Below are positions 23,067 through 35,506 of a stretch of 64,000 nucleotides of DNA, piece by piece. The DNA is taken from the NCBI GenBank assembly GCA_039720395.1, contig CM077823.1, positions 33,996,371 through 34,060,370 of the forward strand, given 5' to 3'. A model generated the notes under the pieces. The model did no database searches. It saw nothing but the letters and a program-made list of their open reading frames with translations, and was not told the origin of the DNA. The first letter of the stretch is position 1, and each line of letters begins with the position of its first letter. The stretch comes from Liquidambar formosana. Lineage: Eukaryota; Streptophyta; Magnoliopsida; Saxifragales; Altingiaceae. Both the position numbers and the translations under genes were made by a program.

Positions 23067-26000
23067 ATGCTGGTGTACGGAACGGTCGTGCTATTGGGTT
23101 TACTGGCTTTTCTAGATATGCAGCTTCCGGTAATAACGGCAGGTTAGCTCTTTCTGTTTTATAATTTCTTTTTTTTTTTTTTTTTTTTCATGGAAGGCTT
23201 TTACTTTCCATTTTTGCTCTGAACGGTTTGTTTGGATTTAACTGGAAACAGTGCCACTTTTGACACTCTGAACCTGTAACTGTTCATCTATAGCACTGTT
23301 TAATGGAAAATGTTTAGGGGTTTCTGGGGCTTGTTTTGGGTAAAAATGGTGATTCTTGAAGTGGGTTTGTTTGAAAACTATTGAGTTTTACCTGATTTTC
23401 TTTCTTGTTCTGTTTTTCATAATAATGGGCTATTGATATGTGCCTTGATTTTCTGGGTTTTCTGGTTCTGGGACCCATTGTTTGGTGGAGGGGATGAAGC
23501 TTAAATTGGGTATTGCTTAGTAGAGTTATATTTTATCTTTTTGGTATAGCTTAATTGGCATGTTTTGGGTAAAAATGGTGATTCTTGAAGTGAGTTTGTT
23601 TGAAAACTATTGAATTTTGCCTGATTTTCTTTCTTCTTCTGTTTTCCATAATAATGGGCTATTGGAATGTGCCATGATTTTCTGGGTTTTGGGGTTCTGG
23701 GCCCCATTATTTGGTGGATGTGGTGAAGCTTAAATTGGGTATTGCTTGGTAGAGTTATATTTTATTTTATTTGGTATAGCATAATTGGAGTGTTTTGGGT
23801 AAAAATGGTGATAGTTGAAGTGGGTTTGTTTGAAAACTATTGAATTTTGCCTGATTTTCTTTCTTGTTATGTCTTTTATAATAATGGGCTATTGGAATGT
23901 GCGTGATTTTCTGGGTTTTGGGGTTCTGGGACCCATTTTTTGGTGTAGGTGGTGAAGCCTAGATTGGGTATTGCTTGGTAGAGTTATATTTTATTTTTTT
24001 GATATAGCTTAATGGGCATGTCTGATTTTCTTTCTTTTTATGTTTTTCGTACTAATGGGCAAGTACAATCTGTATGATTTTCTTGGTTTTGGGGGTCATA
24101 GGACCCATTATTAGGTGGAGGTGGTGCAGCTGAAGCTGGGTATTGTTTGGTAGAGTTGTTATTGCCTTATTGGTGGTGAACTCACAATAGTGTTTGTATA
24201 ATCTCTTTTATTTTTTAATTTTTTGTTTTAGCTTCATGGGCATGTCAGAAGGCAGCTTTCCTTTCTCAATTTAGGTTTATGTTACAAATTTTTGATGGAT
24301 GTGGTGACTCTGCAACTGGGATTTTATAGGTGGGGTTATATGTCTGCTTCTTGCACATTGAGTGCTTGGCATTGCCGCTCACATTCAAGGACCAAACATG
24401 GTGATAATGAATCAAATCCAGAATTATCTACCAAAACAATATCGTCCAACACATTTGCATATATCTTCTTTTAGCAGCTCCATATAGCAATCTTGCTAGA
24501 AGAGAAATAGTTTGTTCAGTGTCTTTCCTCGTGCTGCTTGGCCTTTATCCTGCATTCCTGCATATAGTTACTATTAGGGTTGGTAATAGATTTATTGAAC
24601 CACCACCTGTGGTTCTTTCCCAAGAATGTGACGGCCTAGAGTGCTACACGAGTTTGTCTCTAGTCAAATTGAGGCTTTGTCATGAGAAATTCAGGAGCTT
24701 TACAAGATTTTGAATTGGAACCACTGAACTGCGGCCTGGAGCACTAGCATTGTCATTAGTGTTAGGATTCTTAGAAAAATAACGCAGCTATTCTTGTTGA
24801 AACTATTGTATTTGTCAAAGAAGGTCTATGGTTGCAGTACTTTAGTTAAAATTTGAATTGATAACAACATCATGTGGGAATATTATGATTAATTTGGAGA
24901 TTCTTAGCTTCACTTGGCTAATTTTCCTTCAGAAAACCCTGAACCACAAACTTTTTATTTATTTATTTTTTTGCATTGTTTGAATAAATATATATTCTTT
25001 GTCTTCTTTTAATATATATGAGGAAGTCGTGTAGTTTTTGTACTCCTAGATTTTTATGTCTTCGTTTCTAGTTTCATTTTTCGATGTTTCATCAATTATC
25101 ACGATATCTGTAGGTTAAAGCTGTCTTAATGCTTAGTATTTCTGAGTAACTAATTTTGAAATTTTGATCTTAAAGCTGTGGCAAATGGCCTGGCTCATTG
25201 ACCTTTTTAGTGTCGGTTTCTTTAGTGAAGTAAAACCTACTGTTAGAGAGTTTTGCATGCCTAGCTTGATGAAAATTTTTCATATTTTTCCATGTCACAT
25301 AGCTTTTCCTTTATGTCTTCTGAGGCTATTGCGGAAACTACTGAAAATCTCTTATATGTTAATTGTTAGAAACTCATAAAAGGCAGACTGATTGTTACTT
25401 AACCTTTATCCATGTATTTTCTTGCATGCCAAATAGCCGACCAACTGGCCATGTTGCAGTTCATGAAATTTAAAGGAAAGAAATGGCCATCTCATAACTG
25501 ATGATTACTTCTACTACTTGTGCAGATTGCCCCCTAGATTTGAGTGGGTCAAATATAACTCTTGTAGCCTCTGTCTGCTCTAATAAAGATGACAGAGGGA
25601 AGTGTTGCCGCTATATTAATGCCTTTGTTGCAGTTTCTATTGCTCGCTATGCAAATGCAACAAGCAACCTGGGGGTTACTTCGGATTTATCTGAGATCTG
25701 CCTCCGTTCCATATCGGAAACATTAAAGCTCTATGGGGTTTCACCAAATGCAACAGTTTTCTGTGGTTTTGGGACAAAAATTCCAATTAATTATGAATGT
25801 GAGGGTCGAATCACTGTCACACAGATGCTGCAATCTCCAAAATTTGTGGATGTTGCAGAAAATTGCAAAGTGCCGCTTTCTGTGGAAAGTAAATGCAAGA
25901 AGTGTTTAAATGCTGGCATTGTATATCTTCATCGTCTGATAGGACCAGAAGATAATATGACATTGAGTACTTGCCGCGATGCAACTTTTGCTACACTTGC

Positions 26001-29000
26001 GAGCCAAGTTGACAACACATCAGCAGTTGACATTGCAAGCTGTTTTTTTGGGGTTCACGGGATTAGTACTGCTCCAGGTATGAATGGATATGAAAAACTT
26101 TGGGAACTTTATTTGTATTGATTATTGAATATTCCATACATCCATATATCAGGTTCTTGCCTTAATTTTTTTTTTTATATATTAGTCAGTACTATTTCTG
26201 GCACTGAATTTCCATCATTCTGTTTAACGTCATTTTACATTATAATTGAATTCTGAATAGGAACCTGCCTTTGCAGGTTGCTGAGCAATGGGCCTTCTAT
26301 TGGTTTTTGAGAGAGCTAGGAATTTTTCCCTGAGTTAAAACTCTAAAATCTAGAATGTAGAATGCAGTATTTTTGTTTTATTCATTCTCTTTTATTCATT
26401 TTATTTATTTATTTTTTTGGGGGTGGGGGGAAGGGAAATTCTATCTTTGTTGGGCCCTGAAGACTGAAGAGTAGGTGTGTGGATTGAATCAAGATGAAAA
26501 ATCAAGTGAGGTCTTACCCAAGTAAAATTTATTAAATCTATTTGATTTGGGGAAGAGTAGCTGGACTTAAAATGGAAAGGCTTTTTGATTCAAGGAGGAT
26601 AAGAAGACACATACTTTTTCATTTTATTTACTCCCTTTGTCCCACAAACATAGGCCAAGGTTGACAAAACATGCAGTTTAAGAAGTAGCAAAAAAAAAAG
26701 TAGCAAAAATGGGCTATCTTTGTGGGGCGGAGGGAGTATTTAGTTTTTTAACCCGAAAGGTTTAAATTTTTGGAGAAGACTTAACTCTTTTCTCACCTTG
26801 TGGTAAATAGTAGGTTAGTTTCAGAGGGGAGCAAAATTCAAGAATGAGTTGTTGCTTACTTGCTTATATCAAAAACCTCTTTTAGTGGCTTCAACTATAG
26901 GTCTATAACCTCAAGTCTATCAGTTTGTTTGGGTGTCCATGTTAACACCCTCTTTTCCTTGTTCTGGATGACCATCAATTGTCTTATTCATCATTTCAGA
27001 ATTCTTTACTAGGAAGGGGCATATTCTAGTCTTCATCAATGATGTTGTGGTTGTTAATGAATCCCATCATGCTAGATAGAGGGTAGGTTGTCTAGTTATT
27101 CTCAAGAAAATTGATTCTAAGAAGGCTAATTGCGATGTTGCTTGGGTTTCCTGGATCATTTGCTTGATTGCTTCCAGGGTTGGAATTTGATTTAAAATGA
27201 AAGAACTAAAAGAGGTCTTGCCATGGTAAAGCACCATCTTAGTCCTTATCAATGGATCTCTCTTTGGGTTGTGAAAAAGTTCTAGGTGTCTAAAGCAGGG
27301 AAACCTTTTGCCTTGTTGCTGTTCTCCAAGTTTAGAAGATGTTTAAGTCTTTAAAAGGAGTTCCTTTTGAAGATTTAAGAGGCAAAGGGGCTGGTTATTT
27401 CCTATCTTTAATTTTTTGGTGACAGTTTTATCTTATTTAGGGTCCGTCATGAATATGTTAGAATTCTCAGAATCGTTGTACAGTGTTTAGTTGTATCTGG
27501 CTTAAATGAACTTTCCAAGACGAGTATTTGGGTTGTATTCCTAATATCTAATGCTTCTTTCTACTTGGTGCTTGAAAGTTTAGGTGACAAACTTGCAAGT
27601 TGGAAGATAAGCCTTTTATTGATAGCATATAGAGTTGCTCATATTAGGAATGCATTGGCTTTGTTTGTTTTCCTACATGGGTTTTAGGTAGGTAAAGAAG
27701 CTATCAAGGGGTTTCCTAGTAGAAGTGTTACAAAATATGTACAAGTGACATCTTCAAGTTGGAAAGAAGTTTGTAATGCTATTGAAGATTGTGTATTTTA
27801 CACAAAATTATCAAGGAAAAGTTCTTTTGAAATTCAGCCAAGAGGATTATAGCCTTTATATGAGTGTCATTCTTTCCAAGTTTGAAGGGTTCAAATTGCC
27901 GGATAATGACAGAATGGTGGTCCCCTTACGGTTAAGTTTATGGATATGTATAGGGGTTTACATATATACTTAGCTTGTACTTTGGCTTTTGCCCTTCCTT
28001 CTTTAATGAAATTTTACTTCATTGAAAAAGGAAAAAAATATTTATAGGGGTTTCAAATCCATTTGGAAGTGTAGAAAAGAAGAAAGAAAAAGTTAACAAA
28101 AGTTTCCTTTTCTTCAATTTCGAGAGAAGACTAAAAAGTGGCACATTTCCCTACGAAGTACAAGTACCTCACAAAAGGATTTGTATATGGAAAAAGGGTG
28201 ACCAACGGAAATACGTCGGTTTCTTACTCATGTAAACAGGTAACTTGGACAACTTATAACAATGTTTGTGATGCATATCATTAGTAGTACCAGGATCTTT
28301 ACAAAAGGCTTTAAAATGCTTTCGTCTTAATTCATATTTAGCTACAAGCAATCTCTACTTGTGGTTTTGTATATTTTGCTTCTCCAATATACTGACTTTT
28401 TTTTTACCCTAGACTACCCACACCCCGGCCCACCCCACCCTGCCCTGCCCCAGGTACCACTAGACCACAAGGGCTGGTGCGATATCTTACTGATTTTCCT
28501 TATTTTTTTTATTTTTTATTTTTTGTTTGCAAAAAGCTGCTTCATGGTGGTAAAGTATTATCTTGGCTGAGCTCCGTCTTTTTTCTTTCCATTCTTTCTC
28601 TCCACTTTCTCTACACAAACAAATGAAAATCCCAAGCAATCTATTCTCTTCTCTTTTCTTCTCATTTATTTTCCTTTATGTCTTTTTAAGAACCAAACAG
28701 ACTATCCAATAATTCTTAGTTAGGACTCAATATGTGGGATCCAATGTTTAGTGAAGTCCTTGACAGATAGGTGCTGCTCAAATAAGCTATTGTTTTAGCT
28801 CCTCCTTTTTTTTTTTTTTTTTTTTTTTTTTTGGTGGTGAAAGACGCATTATTGAGCCATTAGGTGGTCTAGACTCATTAATTTAAAAAATTTTCTAATG
28901 TCTGGGAGGTTTGGGTGTTCGTTGACTTGTCAGTTCACCAATCACCAAGGAGATTCTATAGTAAGGGTGGGTAACAAGGGCAGAAGACGGTGGAGGTACC

Positions 29001-32000
29001 CTTAATAAGAGCATCTCTTAAGTACGGCCTTGCTTGCCGACGTTGTTGTATCCATGGGCCCCCCTACAATACTATGTTGGCAATATAACTAGTTATAAGC
29101 TGATATGATGTGATGTGTGAAACTAATGTAAAAAATTCAAAGAAAAAGAATATGTCTAGATAACCATGAATAGTCATCGGAACAATGAAATGGGTAATAT
29201 TAATAATCTATTGCATAAAATATGATAAAAATGTTCATGTGCTACTGCATTAATATATGACATTACCACATAAGATTTTGGATAATATACTGGATAGTGT
29301 AAGGCTGCCATAAGGGGTTCCTCATTGGTGAATTGATGAGCTCTCCCTCAATTTCAAGAGTTAATGTATAAATTTCAAGACAAGGCCTATACCATTGGAT
29401 AGAGGACTCTTCAAGGGTCCCACATACAAAATTTCATGGCAAAATACCATATGGTTTGATCACACAAGTTGGTCAAAGTTTGATGCCCTATTTGATAGAT
29501 TAAAATTCTTCATTTACTTTGACCGGCTTGTGTGATTAACATTTTTTAGGGTGATCCCTATTTTAGTCAACATGGCTTGTCTCTCCCGTTTGTCTACCTT
29601 GGTGAACTCTTTTGCATGCTAGTGGTTTTGCCAATTGATATATTGGTGATGCCATTTATTATATCATTTGATCCCCTGTTTTTTGGAGACTATAATACGT
29701 AGAAGCATGAAGTGGGAGCGAGGGCCTGGGAAAGGGAACATAGAAGAGTCAATGTTCTGTATTAATACAAATTTACTTTATAAAAAAAAAAAAATATATG
29801 TGTGTATGTTGTGTTACCTCAATGTGATATTGTGTGGGATGAAATTGTAGAGAAAATTCAACCAAAATTTTTATAGTTCTTTAGAATTATAAAGGGATTC
29901 GGAAAAAAAAAAAGTTGCATAGAGTTTTCTTTTGAGAAGTCACAGTAGTAGAGAAAGAGAGAACATGTTTTTTTTAAGGAAATTATTAAGTATTTAACTA
30001 AGCATAAATCTAATATGATTTAATGGGAATCCTATTGTTGGGAAGTCCCACATCGATTAAATATTGAGTTTAACATGGCTTCATATACCTGTTTGAACCT
30101 AATAGCTTAGGCTGTTAGGTTAGCAACCTAAGATGGTCCCAGAGCATGTCGTTCTTGGGCCTATTTCGTTCATGAGCCGTTTTTATTGTCCACATGATAG
30201 GTCCATTCTTTTCTTGTTAGGCCTGCACGTAAGGGGGAGTGTTGGGAAGTCCTACGTCCCACATCTGTTAAATATCGAGTTTAACATGACTTCATATACC
30301 TGTTTGGACTTAACAGCTTAGGCTATTAGGTTGGAAACTTTAACCTATTATTTTTGGAAATTTTTTTTGATTTTTAGTTGAAGTCATGGTCCTATCTTCT
30401 CCCTCCATCACAAGGTTCTGTCTTACTTAGAATCGAGATTCTTTGGAGATAGAATCATGGTTCTGACAAGGTTCCCACTAATAAGCATGGAATTGTGGTT
30501 CCAAAGCAAGAGCGACACCCTTAGTAGAAGGTTCATGCTTCTAAGCTATAATGTCATATCACCCTTATGACAAAGAAAATATCCTCATAGTATTCTCTTC
30601 CCAAGTTCTTTTGTCAGCATCAATGAAATTAGCCAACTTTCTAAATATCATTTTTCTCTTCTTCTTTTCTACCTTGTGGAAATTATGTCATATGGTGCTT
30701 AATACTTGAAACTTTTGGGAGTTCAATAACATATATGGTTTCCAAACTTTTCTAGCTAATGAGTCAAGTTGTCTTTCCAAATTGTATTAGCTAATGAGTT
30801 ATGTTGTCAACATGGATTATATTTATTATAACTTCATTTTAGACAGTTTCTTGTATCACTATATTTCATGTTTTCATGTTCTTAGTTAGCATTTCTATAT
30901 ATATAAAAAATATTTTTTAACTTTTTTTTTTTTTGGCATTTGTGATGTAGTTTTGGAGCCGCCATCCCCATCTTCGCTCACACCTCGAGCATCTCCAACT
31001 CCATTGGTTGCTGCCAGCCCCAGCCAGCTCGTTCTGGACATGCCCCTTAACAATAAACACCACCCCTTCCATCTCACATTGATTCCAGTTGTTGGCATTG
31101 CAGTCACAGGAGTTGCTGTTATGATGTTGTTAGTCTTGATATTTCTTATTCGTAGGAAAAACAGAGAGCTAAAAGATTTTGAGGATACTGATAAGACCTC
31201 TTCAAAAGCCATCCCTCCTAGGCCTATACGAAAATTTCAGGAAGGTAGAATTCTGAATTCTTTCTGGTTGTGTGCATTCTCAATTGTGGCATTTTTAGAA
31301 GCATCGTTTTATTTTTCCTGTTTTGGGGGATGGGTTGGGGGGAAATGGAATTGGAATTGCATGCAGGTTCTTCGTCTATGTTTCGAAAATTCAGCTACAA
31401 GGAAACGAAGAAGGCAACAGACAATTTCAACACTGTAATTGGACGAGGGGGTTTTGGAACTGTGTACAAAGCTCAATTTAGTGATGGTTTGGTGGTAGCA
31501 GTGAAGCGGATGAATAAGGTTTCGGAGCAGGGGGATGATGAGTTTTGTAGAGAGATTGAACTTCTTGCTAGACTGCATCATCGTCATCTTGTTGCTTTAA
31601 GAGGATTTTGCATTGAAAAACATGAGAGGTAGTTCATTTACAAATATATATATATATAGAGGGAGATGATCGAGTGTGGAGCCATGTGACCAGTCCGGGA
31701 TGGTCTGCACCTGATCATTTTCGTATATATATAATATGCATGCCTCTACTTACATATTTATGTAGGTATTTGTGTATGTGTACATGATATAACAGAAAAA
31801 TCAAACACTATTGCTTGTTTCATGGCAGGTTTCTGATGTATGAATATATGGAAAATGGAAGCTTGAAGGATCATCTTCATTGTATGCTTCTCCAGTTCTT
31901 CAATTTACTATTGCTAAAGTTCAATAACTTAGGCAGGCAGGGTTGGAATTCACATCATGGAAGTGAAATGGCTCCAATTTGTTTTCATAGTATTTGAAAT

Positions 32001-32032
32001 TTAGCGTTTTCTGATTTTGGTCATGAATGAAA

Positions 32033-32068
<36 letters not shown>

Positions 32069-33829
32069 CTAATGTGAAAGTGTAATGTAACAGTAGTTTC
32101 AAAATTCTATTTAATGAAGTCATACCAAACTCAAGACCACCCCCCCCAAAAAAAAAGAAAAAAGAAAAAATCATATCAAACTTTGGTTATGATGTCATTC
32201 TAATGATGAATTCATGCTTTCAAGTGCTATGGAAAACAAATTATTAAATGACTTGTTTTCACTGTGTTTCCCAAGTGCTCCATTATATGCTTCTTGTGTA
32301 TTCTGATTAAGTTCGATCTCATGATTTTGCAGCTCCAGGTAGAACTCCACTGAGTTGGCGCACTAGAATCCAAATTGCCATTGACATAGCAAATGCTCTG
32401 GTAAAAATGCAGAATTATGCTTTGGACTGACTAGATTAGTCTTAAGATCTTCCAGATTATTTTAAAATCAAATTGTTATTCTGTGGAATTTCTCTTCTTC
32501 CTCATTTGATGTTCCCACGTGCAGGAGTACCTCCATTTCTATTGTGATCCCCCTCTGTGTCACAGAGACATCAAGGCTAGCAACATTTTACTGGATGAGA
32601 ATTTTGTTGCAAAGGTAGTGTATGCAATAAGGCTCTGGATGCCTACACATTTTGTGTTAAATGCAAAACAAATCTGTTTGAGGCGTTGGATATCTGGTCC
32701 CCCTCCTCCCCCCACCCCCCCTCCCCCCACAACCAACAAAAAAAAAAAAAGAAAAAAAAAAAAGGAAAAAAAAAAAAAAAAAAAACTTCTGAGGGGGGGG
32801 GGTGTGGTTGGGGTTGAAGGGGGCTAAAATGAATTTTTCACACTTGCAGAAGCTTACTATGTTAATGGTTGACCTAGTGCCAAAGATGATTTCCTCTCCT
32901 AATAGATCTAAGAAGTGAGTTCCATCTTTTGGAATAAAATTGTCTTCAATCCTCTACTCTATAACCACGCAACACTCAGGAAGAGGACACATTTCATATT
33001 AGCACAATTATATTTATCCTTTTCTTACGATAATATGCCCAGAAAATGCACACCCAAGCACCCCCTTGAATGTTTTATAAAACAAATTCTCCTCTTTATC
33101 CCCCACAATTTGTGTTACAGGTTGCAGATTTTGGCCTTGCACATGCTTCAAAAGATGGCTCCGTTTCCTTTGAACCGGTAAACACTGAGATCCGGGGAAC
33201 TCCAGGTTAGAGAAGAAATAATTTTTTATCAGTGAACATGAATTCTCCATGCTTTTTAAAGAGACCTAACTGTTGGATGGTTTTCAGGTTATATGGATCC
33301 TGAATATGTGGTAACTCAAGAGCTCACCGAGAAAAGTGACGTCTACAGTTATGGTGTGCTACTTTTGGAGCTAGTGACTTCAAGACGAGCAATACAAGAC
33401 AGCAAGAATTTGGTAGAATGGTCCCAAGAATTCATGGCATCAGAGTCAAGACTATCCGAGCTAGTGGACCCCAGTATTAGGGACTCGTTTGACTTAGATC
33501 AGCTTCAAACGGTTGTGACAATTGTGAGATGGTGCACGCAGAGAGAAGGAAGAGCTAGGCCTTCAATTAAACAGGTCCTTAGGCTTTTGTATGAGAGTTC
33601 AGACCCGATGCATAGTGGATTTGTGCACGCTCTGGAAGACGAAGAGTATGAAGGATCTGAAGGGAGAGGAAGAACAAGTAAAGGAAAGATGCATAGGAGT
33701 GAAGTGTTTCACAATGGGGATGCAAGGTGTCTTGCTTCTTCTTCAAGTACATCTAGGTCATATTGTAGTAGAAGCTTTTTACTTGAAACCGGCTCTCCTC
33801 AGTCTCCTCCCGGTATACTCTCTGTCTAA
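23067..33829 (+). CDS. Receptor-like protein kinase of the At1g49730/At3g19300 type
   Basis: Nine exons: 23067-23142, 25526-26077, 30951-31244, 31367-31628, 31829-31881, 32333-32400, 32525-32614, 33121-33205, 33288-33829, all GT-AG with consistent phases, giving 673 aa. It has a signal peptide (about 1-25) and a Cys-rich ectodomain (26-210, beginning [12 protein letters not shown]) of the kind now called SPARK. A Pro/Ser linker, a transmembrane helix (about 253-276, then RRKNR) and a Ser/Thr kinase domain from about 330 follow. Kinase landmarks are the glycine loop GRGGFGTV, lysine K354 in VAVKR, HRDIK with D450, DFG with D468 and GTPGYMDPE, so catalysis should be intact. The protein should sit in the plasma membrane; its ligand is unknown. 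Intron 1 contains a 230-bp tandem repeat, and intron 2 (4.9 kb) a Stowaway element and a TRIM. The gene faces away from the PLC-like gene. Confidence 0.92.
23332..24250 (+). repeat. About 230-bp tandem repeat in kinase intron 1
   Basis: The unit beginning TGTTTTGGGTAAAAATGGTG starts at 23332, 23561 and 23791. A fourth, shortened copy begins near 24019 with TGTCTGATTTTC, lacking the first 75 or so bases. Copies share landmarks such as AATAATGGGCTATTG, GGACCCATT and TTGGGTATTGCTTGG. Divergence increases in the last copy. Confidence 0.9.
26631..26736. mobile_element. Short Stowaway-like MITE in kinase intron 2
   Basis: The left end CTCCCTTTGTCCCACAAA and the right-end reverse complement CTCCCTCCGCCCCACAAA are inverted repeats. 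TA lies on both sides (26629-26630 and 26737-26738). At 106 bp it is an internally deleted member of the family seen near 38.1 and 61.2 kb. Confidence 0.75.
26743..30035. other. Remainder of kinase intron 2, no other gene seen
   Basis: AT-rich intronic sequence between the Stowaway element and the TRIM. It has poly-T tracts (near 28808-28832) and short frames without protein motifs. I found no retroelement coding domain. Confidence 0.55.
30036..30343 (+). mobile_element. TRIM (miniature LTR retrotransposon) in kinase intron 2
   Basis: Direct repeats begin TGTTGGGAAGTCC at 30036 and 30240, each about 100 bp. After the first comes a slightly mutated initiator-Met primer-binding site (TGGTCCCAGAGC, 30134-30145), and before the second a polypurine tract (AAGGGGGAG). 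The target duplication CCTAT is perfect at 30031-30035 and 30344-30348. It is the same family as the TRIM in the neighbouring PLC-like gene, also on the sense strand of its host. Confidence 0.9.
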
Positions 33830-35506
33830 TGCGAACCTTCTATTTGCTTCAGCCTCTGGTGATGTACTTAAAGCTTTTGGGTGTGGCACTTGGACTAAGC
33901 CATGGTTGAGAAGCATCAGATCACATAGTTTCAGTTTGAGAATTGTTTGTGGTTTTTGATCTTAAGCTTCTGGGTGTAGTAGCACTTGGACTAAGCCATG
34001 GCTGAGAAGCGTGGCATGGTTTTGGGTTGATAGGTGGGCGCATTTTTCATCTTCATTGAGTAAAAGCTTTCCTTCTATAGAGCATGTCAAAGACTTCGAG
34101 AGTATTTCTAGCTATCGTAAACGTAAACAAGAAAAATTGTAACAGTAGTCATGCGGTTTGTTTTTGGTTTATGTTGTGGTAAATTTTGGGGAGAAAGGGT
34201 ATATATAATTTCCTCAACTTGTAGTATTGAATTTGAACATTATGGAGCTGTGACATTTTAGTCATTATTAGCATTATTGAGAAATTCAAGGTTGGAATTA
34301 ATTTCGAGTTCCTTCAAATCACGTTTAGTCTTGCCTGTTCCAGCTAAATTTATCCGTGGTAGTAATCATGCTCATTGCTAATTCAATATATCGTACGACT
34401 AAGATAACTGTCCTTGCTATCTATGATTTTTTACTCAAGGCAGTTTTAGTGCTGTGGGCAGAACGGTTTATTTCTTGCAATTGCATTCATGTCTCAGAAA
34501 ATTAAATGCAAGAAAAAAGTACCTGTGTTTCCCATTGTTTGGACTTTGAAGTTCCATAATGGTAAAAATATTCCATTATGTTTTACATAGCATTTGAAAC
34601 ATGTTAATTTTGTTTTTACAAAGCATGTTTTACAAAACATGTTTATTTCTTCCATGCAGATGATTGTTGCTAGTATTTCAGGAGAAGGTAATGAATTTCA
34701 CTTCTTATTATCATATTGTCACCTGTGCTCCAACCACCTCCATAGTCATCTGTGATGCTAGTTCAAGTTTCATCCAAGACCCCATTGAATGGGATGGAGT
34801 TTTGCCTTTCAAATGATTTAGGCAACAACATGCCCTCTATTATTTTATTGTTCTGTTATTCAAATACAACAAGCATAGTACTCTTGCAGCAGTTCCTCAA
34901 TTTCACTACTATCTGACCAATCTCCTCAACAAGAAATCGATTAAGCATATTTAACTGGATTCCCACTGGCCTTAAGCATTTCCTCATTTCCATCTCCAAA
35001 TCCAAAGCTTAGTGAGCCAACACTGTTTCCTCCGGCCAATCTATACCCATCCAATAAATGTCCAAAAAATAATTATCAACCCGACGATCACAATTATGCG
35101 ATTAATCCTCAGCCTAATCAACGAGTCCTAAATACCTTACGATCAAACCGATGCGGCCACCCCAAGTAACAAAGATTAAGGCCACACTCCTCTCAGAACA
35201 CTGGATTAGACATACTTAGCCGTAGATTAATCATAAATAATTATCATGATTTCAACATATGATATGTGGGTATTTTGACAATCACATCGAAATCTATGAT
35301 ATGATCAAACAATGGCAAATATCACCACTCTAATAGGCGTGCCCACATGCGAATTTCACTTCCAAATCCATATATTTCACTTGATTTCATCGATCACAGC
35401 TCACCTCTTAACTGAATGATTCAAAATTCTATGTGTATATATAGAATCCTTTTGAATCTTCAAATCCCAAATAGAACATACTAATTGGGTGTTTCTAAAT
35501 AGAAAA
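33830..35506. other. Kinase 3' region and subtilase A upstream region
   Basis: The first part is the kinase 3' untranslated region. It includes a 45-bp direct duplication (GCACTTGGACTAAGCCATGG at about 33884 and 33977). From about 34700 the sequence is similar to the region upstream of subtilase B (from about 44740), so it belongs to the duplicated subtilase unit. No other gene is seen. Confidence 0.6.
35381..35443 (+). promoter_or_regulatory. Subtilase A proximal promoter: conserved block and TATA box
   Basis: TTGATTTCATCGA (35381-35393), followed by a CACAGC-like stretch, recurs at similar distances before subtilases B, C and D. TATATATA at 35436-35443 lies about 65 bp before the ATG and is followed by GAATCCTTTTGAATC, also shared with B and D. 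Confidence 0.65.

Noticed and set aside
30895..31438. Longer frame running from the kinase linker exon into the next intron
   Set aside because: After 31244 the frame reads intron sequence. The GT at 31245 and AG at 31366 restore the family's linker-to-kinase sequence.
35489..35506. Upstream extension of subtilase A by six codons
   Set aside because: It begins at GTG. The ATG at 35507 aligns with the starts of copies B and C and follows the TATA box at a normal distance.
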